Counted from the stretch's first letter, positions 1 to 4,160 are shown. The stretch: 8,504 nt of DNA from RGIG6178 sp045612885 (GCA_045612885.1 JAZKZZ010000003.1:1-8504), one strand, 5' to 3'. The notes: generated by a model from the letters alone, not told the origin. Program-made: numbers and translations.

Positions 1-141
1 GACAAGATGAAAAAAACAATTAATATACTAACATTTTTAAATATAATATACTTTTTAGAGTCTAGCCCTTTAATTAGTTTAATATTTATAATATTTTTAA
101 TCGGATTTAATAAGGAGGTTTTAAAAGATGATTTTAGATAG
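1..141 (+). CDS. Small hydrophobic membrane protein, possibly cut by the window edge
   Basis: A reading frame open from base 1 has an ATG at 7 and would give 44 residues from there. Only six bases precede the ATG, so neither a ribosome binding site nor a longer N-terminus can be judged. Two hydrophobic stretches (about residues 5-17 and 21-34) are separated by a short ESSP turn, suggesting a two-pass membrane hairpin, followed by a short charged tail. The 3' end overlaps the next gene by 14 bases and contains that gene's AAGGAGG ribosome binding site, which is typical of coupled phage genes. AT-rich DNA easily yields hydrophobic frames, so it may not be real. I recognise no family; a holin-like or host-takeover membrane peptide is possible but unproven. 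Confidence 0.4.
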   Translation, partial: DKMKKTINILTFLNIIYFLESSPLISLIFIIFLIGFNKEVLKDDFR

Positions 142-346
142 AATTATCTTAGTGATAATATTTTGTTTAATAGAATTAGGAATCGTTTTTGCTACTACTG
201 TGTTTTATATAAACGCAAGACAAAACAGAAAACACGAAAAAGAGTTACTTGAAAGACAATTAACAGCAACAGAAACAGAAAACAGCATAAAAGAAAACGA
301 ACAAATAAAAGAGCTGTTAAACATGATAAAAGACTTAAATAATTAA
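128..346 (+). CDS. Small membrane-anchored coiled-coil protein
   Basis: The 72-residue product has one transmembrane segment (about residues 5-27), a basic stop-transfer stretch (NARQNRKHEK), and then a highly charged helix to the end with heptad-like hydrophobic spacing, so a cytoplasmic coiled coil is likely. The start is well supported by AAGGAGG at 112-118, nine bases upstream. The design, a membrane anchor plus cytoplasmic coiled coil, recalls phi29 early membrane proteins such as p16.7 or p1, which organise replicating DNA at the membrane. I see no DNA-binding domain like that of p16.7, so this is only an architectural analogy. A role in lysis is an alternative. An intrinsic terminator overlaps the last codons, making this the final gene of its transcript. 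Confidence 0.75.
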   Translation: MILDRIILVIIFCLIELGIVFATTVFYINARQNRKHEKELLERQLTATETENSIKENEQIKELLNMIKDLNN

Positions 347-360
347 GTCTTTTTTATTTT
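328..360 (+). terminator. Intrinsic terminator of the left plus-strand unit
   Basis: A perfect 11-bp stem (AAAAGACTTAA, 328-338, with TTAAGTCTTTT, 343-353) with an ATAA loop is followed by further T residues to 360. It overlaps the stop codon of the coiled-coil gene. The A-rich 5' side could also make it weakly active on the minus strand. Confidence 0.85.
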
Positions 361-392
361 GTTATAAAACACAAAATAATTATATAAAATAT

Positions 393-422
393 AAGGCATT
401 TTAAGACATTTTAAGGCACTTT
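393..422. repeat. Three tandem 10-bp direct repeats
   Basis: AAGGCATTTT (393-402), AAGACATTTT (403-412) and AAGGCACTTT (413-422) lie head to tail with two substitutions in total. The period is about one helical turn, so each copy presents the same face of the DNA. The array sits in a gene-free stretch between two convergent terminators. It could be a binding array for a phage protein or an intrinsic-curvature element; nothing in the sequence decides this. Confidence 0.6.
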
Positions 423-450
423 TTATTAAGAGAGTATAACTATATTAAAG

Positions 451-565
451 CAACAAAAAAGGGCTTATTTTAGCCCTTTTGTCGTGTCTATAACTAAGAA
501 TAGGAACACAACCAACCAACACAAAAGCAACAGAACGGAGCAAAACCAATAAATTTTTGACTTCC
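451..565 (-). ncRNA. Predicted small non-coding RNA of about 110 nt
   Basis: A consensus minus-strand promoter (572-600) predicts a start at G565, giving RNA that begins GGAAGUC. It should stop at the hairpin near 456-480, whose minus-strand side ends in six U residues. There is no CAT on the plus strand here, so the RNA has no AUG codon, and I see no Shine-Dalgarno site with an alternative start. The middle (about 490-550) is strikingly skewed: the RNA is rich in G and U, with UUGGUUGGUUG and UGUUGGUUGG stretches, and is less AT-rich than its surroundings. A small hairpin is possible around 485-510 (GUGU and CUAU pairing with AUAG and ACAC). It does not show the three-way-junction layout found at 1706-1866, so I do not call it pRNA. 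An antisense or protein-binding regulator is possible; the function is unknown. Confidence 0.65.
456..480 (-). terminator. Terminator of the small RNA, possibly bidirectional
   Basis: AAAAGGGCT (457-465) pairs with AGCCCTTTT (472-480) across a six-base loop. Read on the minus strand the stem ends in TTTTTT; on the plus strand the run is TTTT followed by G. It therefore fits a minus-strand terminator best. Confidence 0.8.
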
Positions 566-571
566 AATTTT

Positions 572-600
572 ATTATATAACGATAGGGATTTTTTGTCAA
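572..600 (-). promoter_or_regulatory. Consensus sigma-A-type promoter for the small RNA
   Basis: On the minus strand the sequence has TTGACA (595-600), exactly 17 bases, and TATAAT (572-577), both perfect consensus. The predicted +1 is G565, followed by another G. No gene lies between this promoter and the terminator about 90 bases downstream, so its product is the small RNA. Confidence 0.85.
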
Positions 601-612
601 TTTAATTTTTAA

Positions 613-671
613 ATTTAGATTTTTTCTAATGAAAAAATTTTTCTAAATCCACCTCTTAAATTTTAGGGTGG
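613..671 (-). other. Two weak hairpins downstream of the packaging ATPase gene
   Basis: CCACC (649-653) can pair with GGTGG (667-671). Next to it, ATTTAGA and TTTTTTC (613-626) can pair with GAAAAAA and TCTAAAT (631-648) around a TAAT loop, with a four-base T bulge. In the ATPase transcript these would form just after the stop codon. They may end or stabilise that message, but the second is all A/U pairs and neither is followed directly by a clean U run. Confidence 0.35.
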
Positions 672-691
672 CAATTTTAAAATTTTCCCAT

Positions 692-1690
692 TTAGTAGGA
701 TAGATGCTTGTTAATTAATTCCATTACATTATTCTTTATAACTTGTGATTCAAAGAATAAATGAGATAACCTATAATGTTCTATAACTGATTTAAAGAAC
801 ATTGAGCCTCTAAGCTTAAGCATGATGGACTTCTCATCATGATCAGAAGTATTAATAGCAAAAATAACAGGGCATTGAGGATCATAACTATTAGATATAT
901 AAAGATCACCATTTTTCCAATCGTTCCAGATTCCATAAGTTGCTCCGTTATATTTAAGAATAAAATAATGCTGAGCTTCAGGATTTTTCTTTTTGATAAA
1001 TGTTTTTGAATCCCTTAAGAATTCATTATCAATAGCATATTTAGAATATTCTGTTCCTTCAATTAATCTCCCAAACTTAGATTTATGTTTTACTTCTCTA
1101 TATTCTAAGTTTTTAATATAATTAACTAGGATAAGTCCATCTTTAAAAGTTTTAACATCAGACTTATAAGGAAGTGATAGATCAAAATAAGTAAAATAAG
1201 GATTAGTAATTGAGATAGCATTACCTAAAAAGAACACTCTTATATCTCTAAGTCTAGCTATAGTTTCTACTAAGTCTAACATCTGTTCTACTTCATTTTG
1301 TAAATAATGATAGCAGCCTTTATCTATAATAAATTCATCAAAGACTATTGTAGTAACCTTATTAAAGCTAGTTGACTTTAGTATATTAGCAACGGACAAA
1401 GGAAGAGCATAACCCATAACCTTTTTATCACACATTAATTTATCTCCATTAACCTTAAAATTATTTTCAGGGAAGAAATCCTGAATTTGTCCAAAGAACT
1501 TAGCTGTATCTCCTGCTGCTTGTTTTAGTTCTGTTTTATATCTTCTTAAGTAAACAAACTGTTCACCTCTTTTTAAATATCTATTAATACAGAATAATTT
1601 AGCTCCAAAAGTTTTACCAACTCCACGTTCACCTATAATAAAATTAAACATAGCATTATAAGATAATACTTTAGAATAAGAATAATACAT
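692..1690 (-). CDS. DNA packaging ATPase, phi29 gp16 type
   Basis: This 332-residue protein (phi29 gp16 has 332) is the motor ATPase that, with pRNA and the portal, pumps genomic DNA into the prohead. The N-terminal P-loop domain has Walker A GERGVGKT (residues 20-27), Walker B TTIVFDEF with the catalytic D118-E119 pair, and RLR at 146-148, where phi29 gp16 has the arginine finger R146. A sensor-like GNAIS follows near residue 158. The C-terminal part keeps the family's FGRLI-GTEY stretch, DN-F, and YNGATYGIW, matching my recollection of gp16 along its whole length. The ATG at 1690 has GGAG at 1699-1702 eight bases before it. It is transcribed leftward, downstream of a structured RNA (1706-1866), and would be expressed by read-through of that RNA's terminator or from an unseen promoter. 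Confidence 0.97.
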   Translation of the reverse strand: MYYSYSKVLSYNAMFNFIIGERGVGKTFGAKLFCINRYLKRGEQFVYLRRYKTELKQAAGDTAKFFGQIQDFFPENNFKVNGDKLMCDKKVMGYALPLSVANILKSTSFNKVTTIVFDEFIIDKGCYHYLQNEVEQMLDLVETIARLRDIRVFFLGNAISITNPYFTYFDLSLPYKSDVKTFKDGLILVNYIKNLEYREVKHKSKFGRLIEGTEYSKYAIDNEFLRDSKTFIKKKNPEAQHYFILKYNGATYGIWNDWKNGDLYISNSYDPQCPVIFAINTSDHDEKSIMLKLRGSMFFKSVIEHYRLSHLFFESQVIKNNVMELINKHLSY

Positions 1691-1705
1691 ATAATCAACT
1701 CCAAT

Positions 1706-1720
1706 AAAAAAGGATAAGTT
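1706..1720 (-). terminator. 3' end of the pRNA: closing-helix arm plus U tract
   Basis: The 3' arm AACUUAUCC (plus-strand 1712-1720) is followed directly by UUUUUU (1706-1711). The stem base is the long-range pRNA closing helix rather than a local hairpin, so termination would depend on the whole RNA having folded. The ATPase start codon is only 16 bases beyond the U tract. Confidence 0.6.
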
Positions 1721-1866
1721 GTTAGTTATTTTGTAAAGGATTTATGAAATCATGGTATCCAGCTCCCTCTTCGAGATCATTACCTGGAATACAACACACT
1801 TACAATTTAAATAACTAGAACCTATCCAGAAGGATAAATGGTATAAGGAACTATAATTCCCTAACC
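1706..1866 (-). ncRNA. Packaging RNA (pRNA), phi29 type
   Basis: Numbered from the predicted start G1866, the 161-nt RNA folds by eye as follows. A 5' hairpin (nt 1-27) has an 11-bp stem with one bulge and a UAUA loop. A closing helix pairs GGAUAGGUU (40-48) with AACUUAUCC (147-155), nine pairs with one G-U. It continues as AGUUAUU/AAUAACU (51-57/137-143) and, past a UAAA bulge, UUGUAA/UUACAA (62-67/131-136). This opens on a three-way junction. One arm is GUAU-U-CCAG with CUGGAUAC (75-83/105-112, one bulged U), enclosing a side loop (84-90) and an inner UCUC hairpin; the other is GAUUU/AAAUC (116-128). The side loop has AUGA (87-90) and the second arm's loop UCAU (120-123), exact complements, as in the interlocking loops of phi29 pRNA. 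Six U residues follow the closing helix. Its place just upstream of the ATPase gene supports the call; no covariation test was possible. Confidence 0.8.
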
Positions 1867-1872
1867 ACCTCT

Positions 1873-1901
1873 ATTATATAATAAGGAAAGATAAAAGTCA
1901 A
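1873..1901 (-). promoter_or_regulatory. Promoter for pRNA and probably the packaging ATPase
   Basis: Minus-strand TTGACT (1896-1901), 17 bases, then TATAAT (1873-1878). The expected +1 falls exactly on G1866, the first base of the stable 5' hairpin of the pRNA. It diverges from the early promoter at 1957-1985. Confidence 0.85.
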
Positions 1902-1902
1902 G

Positions 1903-1955
1903 ATATTATTTAAAATAAAATAAATAATATTTTTGTAAATATTTTTCAAAAATAT
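1903..1955. promoter_or_regulatory. Divergent control region with two inverted repeats
   Basis: ATATTATTTA (1903-1912) is the exact reverse complement of 1921-1930, eight bases apart. ATATTTTTG (1927-1935) is the exact reverse complement of CAAAAATAT (1947-1955), eleven bases apart. The second pair abuts the -35 box of the early promoter; the first abuts that of the pRNA promoter. Known phi29 p4 operators are T-rich/A-rich inverted repeats about two helical turns across, and this phage encodes a p4 homologue (3836-4135), so these are candidate operators. In nearly pure A/T DNA, inverted repeats arise easily by chance. Confidence 0.5.
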
Positions 1956-1956
1956 A

Positions 1957-1985
1957 TTGACAATGAAAAATAACTATGGTATATT
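1957..1985 (+). promoter_or_regulatory. Main early promoter
   Basis: TTGACA (1957-1962), 17 bases, TATATT (1980-1985), with an extended -10 TGG at 1977-1979. The predicted start is about A1992, giving a 29-base leader to the first ATG at 2021. It drives the long rightward operon. Confidence 0.9.
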
Positions 1986-2020
1986 TGTATTATCCAAAGG
2001 GAGAAAGAAGGATAAAGAAA

Positions 2021-2233
2021 ATGGAAAAACAAAATATTAGAAAGCAAGTTGCTTTAAAAAGAATCAAACATGGAAAGATAGCTCATACACTTACTGAATT
2101 AGCTATCGATTCAGCCTATTTAGATTCAATCAAGATTAGAGAAGAGCAAGATAAAGAGTTCAAGAAGTTTATGTTTTATACTAAACTTCAGGAAGCTTTA
2201 GATCATGTTAAGGAGTCTGAAGATGAAAGCTAG
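2021..2233 (+). CDS. Early protein of unknown function, 70 aa
   Basis: This is the first gene of the early operon. I recognise no family. The product is very hydrophilic and looks almost wholly helical, with a basic N-terminal third (RKQVALKRIKHGK) and an acidic C-terminus (KESEDES). A basic helical first gene would suit a nucleic-acid-binding or host-takeover protein, but nothing proves it. The start is ATG 2021, preceded by AAGAAGGA at 2006-2013. A longer in-frame ATG at 1976 would lie inside the early promoter, upstream of the transcription start, so it cannot be used from this promoter. The 3' end overlaps the next gene by 11 bases. Confidence 0.75.
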   Translation: MEKQNIRKQVALKRIKHGKIAHTLTELAIDSAYLDSIKIREEQDKEFKKFMFYTKLQEALDHVKESEDES

Positions 2234-2384
2234 TAAACTAAGAGGATTATGTAGAAAATACAGTTATGACAAAATAATAGAGATGTATATGAAGAGTGAA
2301 ATATACTTAACACAAAAACAACTTGAGAAAATTTGTAGTAAAGGTTCTCATCATGGAGGATGTTATTTAGGAGGTGCAAAATGA
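2223..2384 (+). CDS. Small cysteine/histidine-containing early protein, 53 aa
   Basis: The gene starts with an ATG inside the last codons of the previous gene (AAGGAG 2209-2214 lies nine bases upstream) and ends overlapping the ATG of the next, so it is embedded in a coupled chain. The first 35 residues are basic and helical. A compact C-terminal knot reads ICSKGSHHGGC, with C38, H43, H44 and C47 spaced as a possible metal site; a further cysteine is at 10. That spacing is suggestive of a minimal zinc-binding fold but matches no family I can name. The stretch encoding YLGGAK also supplies the GGAGGT ribosome binding site (2370-2375) of the next gene, which may explain the glycines at the C-terminus. 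Confidence 0.65.
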   Translation: MKASKLRGLCRKYSYDKIIEMYMKSEIYLTQKQLEKICSKGSHHGGCYLGGAK

Positions 2385-2461
2385 TAGGATTTATTTTAGG
2401 ATTGTTAATAGGATTTTTATTTAGTTGTATATTGATAGGAGGTGGAAGAGATGATTCCTAA
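2381..2461 (+). CDS. 26-aa single-pass membrane peptide, DUF3789-like
   Basis: A tiny gene: ATG at 2381 sits five bases after GGAGGT, and its 3' end overlaps the next gene by 11 bases. The product MIGFILGLLIGFLFSCILIG is followed by a short polar tail GGRDDS. One membrane helix has glycines at 3, 7 and 11, the spacing that favours helix packing. It resembles the short DUF3789-type peptides common in Firmicutes phages and plasmids, from memory. Its C-terminal GGGRD codons also form the ribosome binding site of the next gene. Function is unknown; the strong ribosome binding site and tight packing argue that it is translated. Confidence 0.6.
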   Translation: MIGFILGLLIGFLFSCILIGGGRDDS

Positions 2462-2681
2462 ATATAATATTGGAGATGAAGTTATTGCACTATATAAAGA
2501 AGAGGATGATAGATATTTTCTTTTATATACAGGATTTATAACTACTATTGTTATTACAAATAGGGATGTGGCTTATCAAATAAATGGTACGTATAATGAA
2601 TTTAAAGAATCACAGATTATGTTAAAAACAGATTATAAAAAATTATTAGATTATATAGAAACATGGAGTGAAGAAGAGTGA
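2451..2681 (+). CDS. Early protein of unknown function, 76 aa
   Basis: No family recognised with confidence. The N-terminal half reads as alternating beta strands (PKYNIGDEVIALY, FLLYTGFITTIVI, VAYQINGTYNEFKESQI). This pattern is typical of small SH3-like or YopX-like beta-barrel phage proteins that begin with a Y-IGDEV motif. A charged helix (YKKLLDYIETWSEEE) ends it. The start is ATG 2451, seven bases after AGGAGGT (2437-2443); a GTG at 2442 lies inside that ribosome binding site and is rejected. The stop overlaps the GTG start of the next gene (GTGA), so the two are coupled. Confidence 0.75.
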   Translation: MIPKYNIGDEVIALYKEEDDRYFLLYTGFITTIVITNRDVAYQINGTYNEFKESQIMLKTDYKKLLDYIETWSEEE

Positions 2682-2887
2682 AAACAGCTAAACAATTAGA
2701 ATTAATGTTGATGGTAAAAGAATTAGAAATTCAACAATTAAAAAAGAAAATACAAGAGCTAGAAAATACTGATGTAGAAATATGTTGTATTTATGGACAG
2801 AGAGGAGCAGGAAAAAGTTATTATGAAAGAAATAAAGATAAAATTAAAAAGCATAAAAGAACCAGAAGTGATAGATGGAGTAGTTAA
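2678..2887 (+). CDS. Small coiled-coil protein with a P-loop-like motif, 69 aa
   Basis: It starts with GTG at 2678 overlapping the previous stop, with GGAG at 2665-2668. Residues 4-31 form a strong coiled coil (leucines and isoleucines in heptads). Then comes a short hydrophobic strand (VEICCIYG) and GQRGAGKS, which fits Walker A exactly, but the protein ends about 20 basic residues later, far too short for an NTPase. The glycine-rich motif is encoded by the purine-rich run at 2798-2813, which also supplies the ribosome binding site of the next gene, so the match may be a by-product. It overlaps that gene by 65 bases in another frame, more than elsewhere in this operon. It could be a decayed remnant, a small DNA-binding coiled coil, or a frame damaged by an indel. 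Confidence 0.5.
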   Translation: MKTAKQLELMLMVKELEIQQLKKKIQELENTDVEICCIYGQRGAGKSYYERNKDKIKKHKRTRSDRWSS

Positions 2888-3098
2888 GGATGTTGAATAT
2901 CAATACTCTTTAGAAGATTCTACTGGACTTTTAGGAATAATACTAACAATGTATAATGAGATTGATCCATTAGATGAATTTTTATATCATTTAAAAGACT
3001 TATATAAGTTTAATGTTCCTGTAGATTTTATAGTATATTATAAGAATATGAAATATAAGTTACATGATGGCTCAATAACAAGTATAAAAATGTATTAA
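2823..3098 (+). CDS. Early protein of unknown function, 91 aa
   Basis: No family recognised. The product has a basic first 15 residues, an acidic middle and a C-terminus ending in short predicted strands (FNVPVDFIVYYKNMKYKLHDGSITSIKMY), giving a mixed alpha/beta look. I chose ATG 2823 because AGGA at 2809-2812 lies ten bases upstream. An in-frame ATG at 2793 would add ten residues but has no ribosome binding site and deepens the overlap with the previous gene. After its stop, an 84-base gap holds a long hairpin (3116-3149) before the next gene. Confidence 0.65.
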   Translation: MKEIKIKLKSIKEPEVIDGVVKDVEYQYSLEDSTGLLGIILTMYNEIDPLDEFLYHLKDLYKFNVPVDFIVYYKNMKYKLHDGSITSIKMY

Positions 3099-3115
3099 TA
3101 CTACCTTAATGGTAA

Positions 3116-3149
3116 TATGAAGGGCATCAATCACCTCATGCCCTTCATA
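3116..3149 (+). other. Perfect 12-bp stem-loop in the early operon leader gap
   Basis: TATGAAGGGCAT (3116-3127) is the exact reverse complement of ATGCCCTTCATA (3138-3149), with a 10-base loop CAATCACCTC. No T run follows, so it is not a standard intrinsic terminator. The loop contains CCTC, which could pair with GAGG in the ribosome binding site at 3171-3176. A role in RNA processing, message stability or translational control of the next gene is possible. Confidence 0.7.
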
Positions 3150-3182
3150 GTGCTATTAAAGTGCTTAGATAGGAGGATAGAT

Positions 3183-3353
3183 TTGAAAAAGATAACCATA
3201 ACAATCAAAGAGAGTGCAGATGATAAAGAAAAATGTACTGTAAATCTCAAAATGGATGAGAGTAAAACTGCTACTGATCCAGAAAAAATAATGGCAAGTA
3301 ATGTATATCATGCTATTAATGAAAAATTAGAAGAACTTTCAAAAATTAACTAA
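3183..3353 (+). CDS. Early protein of unknown function, 56 aa, TTG start
   Basis: I start this gene at TTG 3183, because AGGAGG (3171-3176) lies six bases upstream; an in-frame ATG at 3117 lies inside a hairpin and has no ribosome binding site. The protein begins MKKITITIKES, then a second strand (CTVNLKM) and a C-terminal helix (ASNVYHAINEKLEEL), a beta-beta-alpha layout. It occupies the place of phi29 gene 6 (nucleoid-like p6), directly before the SSB gene. I see no convincing sequence likeness to p6, and it is about half as long, so the function stays open. Confidence 0.65.
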   Translation: MKKITITIKESADDKEKCTVNLKMDESKTATDPEKIMASNVYHAINEKLEELSKIN

Positions 3354-3391
3354 AAAGAAAAATTAAATAAAGAAAAGGAGAAATTAAAATT

Positions 3392-3805
3392 ATGAATCAA
3401 TTAGTTATTTTTAATAATGAAACTACAGAAAGACAAATGTATTCTACATTAGATGTAAGTGCAAAGGAGAATAAAGCTAAATTATTTAATGCTACTGAAA
3501 ATGCTGATGCTTTAGCTATGGATTGTGTTAATACTGAACTTGTACTTAGAGATGTATATTTAGAAAGAATTCCTAGAGTAAATGAAGAAACTGGAGAATT
3601 AGATGGATATAAGTATCGTACTATTTTATTTGATGAAGATGGTAAGACTTATGCTTCAGGAGCTTATGGTATGTATAATACTGTAACTAAAATTTTATCA
3701 ATTTATGGAATTGAATACCTACATGATGAAGGTTTAAAAGTTGTTATTGCTAGAGGATCTTCAAAAGAAGGTAAAAATAGATTATTCTTAAATATTGCTG
3801 AATAA
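3392..3805 (+). CDS. Single-stranded DNA-binding protein, phi29 gp5-like
   Basis: The protein (137 residues; phi29 p5 has 124) would coat the single strands displaced during protein-primed strand-displacement replication. After a variable N-terminus it shows the OB-fold-like core of phage SSBs of this group: a strand (TELVLRDVYLERI), then the hairpin NEETGELDGYKYRTILFDED, then GKTYASGAYGMYNTVTKILSIYG, where these proteins have a helix, and a last strand pair rich in basic residues (LKVVIARGSSKEG). It is the first of four genes in the same order as phi29 5-4-3-2, which strongly supports the call. GGAG (3377-3380) sits 11 bases before the ATG, slightly long. Confidence 0.82.
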   Translation: MNQLVIFNNETTERQMYSTLDVSAKENKAKLFNATENADALAMDCVNTELVLRDVYLERIPRVNEETGELDGYKYRTILFDEDGKTYASGAYGMYNTVTKILSIYGIEYLHDEGLKVVIARGSSKEGKNRLFLNIAE

Positions 3806-3835
3806 TCGAAGTAAAGAAAGAAGGGAGGTTACTTT

Positions 3836-4135
3836 ATGATAACTATTAATGGGATCTATAATGATATAATGGAATCAACTTATTATTCTGATCAAGGAAA
3901 ATATAGATTTTATTTCTCAAGTCCTGTTTATAGACAAAAATTTGAATCCAGATTAGAAAATTATTGTGAAATTGAAAGTAAGAAACTAGAACTTAAATAT
4001 CATACTCCTATTGATTTTGATGAATTATTAATGTTTAATTTATACCAAAATATTGAGAAAAGAGGATTTAGAGTAGAAGTAGATTCTGAAGTTTTAAAAG
4101 AATCTCCTTTATTTCAACTTAAATCTATAATATAA
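3836..4135 (+). CDS. Transcriptional regulator, phi29 p4-like early/late switch
   Basis: In phi29, p4 binds bent AT-rich operators, represses early promoters and activates the late promoter. This 99-residue protein (p4 has 125) aligns with p4 as I recall it: GIYNDIMESTYY with p4 GIYHNLKESEYV, YFSSPVYRQKF with FFSSELYLNKF, and NIEKRGF with EVEKRGF, in the same order and spacing. It also sits exactly where gene 4 does, between SSB and terminal protein. The C-terminal tail of p4, which contacts RNA polymerase, is shorter here and lacks its cluster of arginines. The N-terminal DNA-reading arm also differs: MITIN precedes GIY, where p4 has KTQR, so the base-contacting arginine appears to be asparagine. 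GGGAGGT (3823-3829) six bases upstream fixes the start. Confidence 0.8.
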   Translation: MITINGIYNDIMESTYYSDQGKYRFYFSSPVYRQKFESRLENYCEIESKKLELKYHTPIDFDELLMFNLYQNIEKRGFRVEVDSEVLKESPLFQLKSII

Positions 4136-4160
4136 TTAATGGTAGAAAGAAGGGTAGTAA

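Noticed and set aside
1..20. Left genome end with inverted terminal repeat
   Set aside because: The window starts inside an open reading frame and its two ends share no visible inverted repeat, so a genome terminus cannot be claimed.
64..92. Plus-strand promoter with TATAAT at 87-92
   Set aside because: No -35-like sequence 16-18 bases upstream; the region lies within a coding frame.
557..581. Plus-strand promoter TTGACT ... TATATAA
   Set aside because: Spacing is only about 13 bases; the same region on the minus strand is a perfect 17-base-spaced promoter.
1976..2020. Upstream in-frame ATG giving an 85-aa first early gene
   Set aside because: It lies between the -35 and -10 boxes, upstream of the predicted transcription start, and has no ribosome binding site; ATG 2021 is better.
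2442..2450. GTG start three codons before ATG 2451
   Set aside because: It overlaps the AGGAGGT ribosome binding site that is well spaced for ATG 2451.
2793..2822. ATG 2793 as start of the 91-aa gene
   Set aside because: No ribosome binding site and a larger overlap with the previous gene; ATG 2823 has AGGA ten bases upstream.
3116..3160. Intrinsic terminator in the early operon
   Set aside because: The stem is perfect but no T run follows, and the next genes have no promoter of their own that I can see.
3117..3182. ATG 3117 giving a 78-aa protein
   Set aside because: The ATG is in the stem of a perfect hairpin without a ribosome binding site; TTG 3183 has AGGAGG at six bases.
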